NCBI GenBank assembly: GCA_947455695.1 | Contig: CANGRN010000115.1 | Location: 1-5,855 of the forward strand | Source: Alphaproteobacteria bacterium | GTDB lineage: Bacteria > Pseudomonadota > Alphaproteobacteria > Micropepsales > Micropepsaceae | DNA length: 5,855 nucleotides | Direction: 5' to 3' | In this document: positions 5,654 through 5,855 of the stretch, piece after piece | Numbering within the stretch: position 1 is the first letter of the stretch | Layout of the letters: each line of letters opens with the position of its first letter | Notes under the pieces: model-generated | The model's database searches: none | Seen by the model: the letters and a program-made list of their open reading frames with translations, nothing else | Told to the model about the DNA's origin: nothing | Position numbers and translations under genes: made by a program

Positions 5654-5665
5654 CCTTCGCGAAGG
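5654..5665. promoter_or_regulatory. Perfect 12-bp palindrome between divergent genes (candidate operator)
   Basis: CCTTCGCGAAGG is a perfect inverted repeat without spacer, lying 18 bases before the ATG of the right-edge gene and just upstream of a GTTATT (5672-5677) that could act as its -10. The position suits a repressor or activator site. No known regulator's consensus is recognised. Confidence 0.3.
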
Positions 5666-5683
5666 GCGCACGTTATTTGCCCC

Positions 5684-5855
5684 ATGGCGTATGCGGTGCA
5701 TGCACGGGACTTGCGGAATCTGTTGTCGGTGGCGGCCAAGCTGCGCGTGCTGGCTGCGGAGACGCGCGCCCAGGGCGACCAGCTGCTGTACCTGATGACG
5801 GCCGAGGCGCTGGAAAAGCGCGCCGACAAGCTTTCCGCCACCCTGCCGAACACCC
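5684..5855 (+). CDS. Small helical protein of unknown function, N-terminal part (runs off right edge)
   Basis: The frame from ATG 5684 stays open for 57 codons to the window edge; the C-terminus lies outside. The visible part is predicted to be two helices: 'RDLRNLLSVAAKLRVLAAET' and, after a short turn with 'QGDQ', 'LLYLMTAEALEKRADKLSA'. The Leu/Ala heptad-like spacing and Arg/Glu surface resemble small alphaproteobacterial proteins with a '...LA..T....Y..L....A..LE.RA..L' pattern, which have no assigned function. No signal peptide or membrane segment is seen. There is no SD near the ATG; the frame is also open upstream with a TTG at 5645, so the start is uncertain, although the protein-like pattern begins only at the ATG. 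It diverges from the esterase gene across 138 bases. Confidence 0.62.
   Translation, partial: MAYAVHARDLRNLLSVAAKLRVLAAETRAQGDQLLYLMTAEALEKRADKLSATLPNT

Overview
The window is GC-rich, gene-dense bacterial chromosome, most likely from an alphaproteobacterium. I infer this from protein resemblance, not from a marker gene: a cNMP-domain/thioredoxin-reductase-like protein next to a UBP-type zinc finger, a DUF3309 mini membrane protein, and a small cupin all look like common alphaproteobacterial families. I see no RNA gene, insertion sequence, CRISPR array, integrase or attachment site. Nothing marks an obvious mobile island.

Layout, left to right. (1) 2-214 (+): the C-terminal end of a periplasmic substrate-binding protein that begins outside the window. 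(2) 343-771 (+): a single-domain cupin with a good Shine-Dalgarno (SD) sequence. (3) 4165 down to 773 (-): a tight four-gene operon. In order of transcription it holds a cNMP-binding-like/glutaredoxin-like/thioredoxin-reductase-like flavoprotein, a UBP-type zinc-finger protein (ATGA overlap), an 83-residue conserved-looking small protein (20 nt gap), and a secreted GH5-like glycoside hydrolase (23 nt gap). (4) 4269-4424 (+): a 51-residue DUF3309 membrane protein, divergent from the operon. (5) 5545-4421 (-): a PHB-depolymerase-family serine esterase. (6) 5684 to the right edge (+): the start of a small helical protein of unknown function, divergent from the esterase.

How the parts may work together. 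The flavoprotein and the zinc-finger protein are translationally coupled and probably act together in a redox or stress-related role. The flavoprotein lacks the thioredoxin reductase CxxC, so it should not be a conventional thioredoxin reductase. DUF3309 proteins are small double-hairpin membrane proteins, and the gene sits divergently from this operon. The secreted GH5-like enzyme at the end of the operon is functionally out of place. The esterase has a complete catalytic triad but no recognisable signal peptide.

The most interesting points are the UBP zinc finger paired with a reductase-like protein that has a degenerate active site, two convergent gene pairs whose stop codons touch or overlap, and an apparently leaderless divergent gene pair flanking a perfect 12-bp palindrome. 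I do not see clear evidence of a wholly new system. Intergenic stretches (215-342, 4166-4268, 5546-5683) are all under 150 bases; what I could see in them is listed below.
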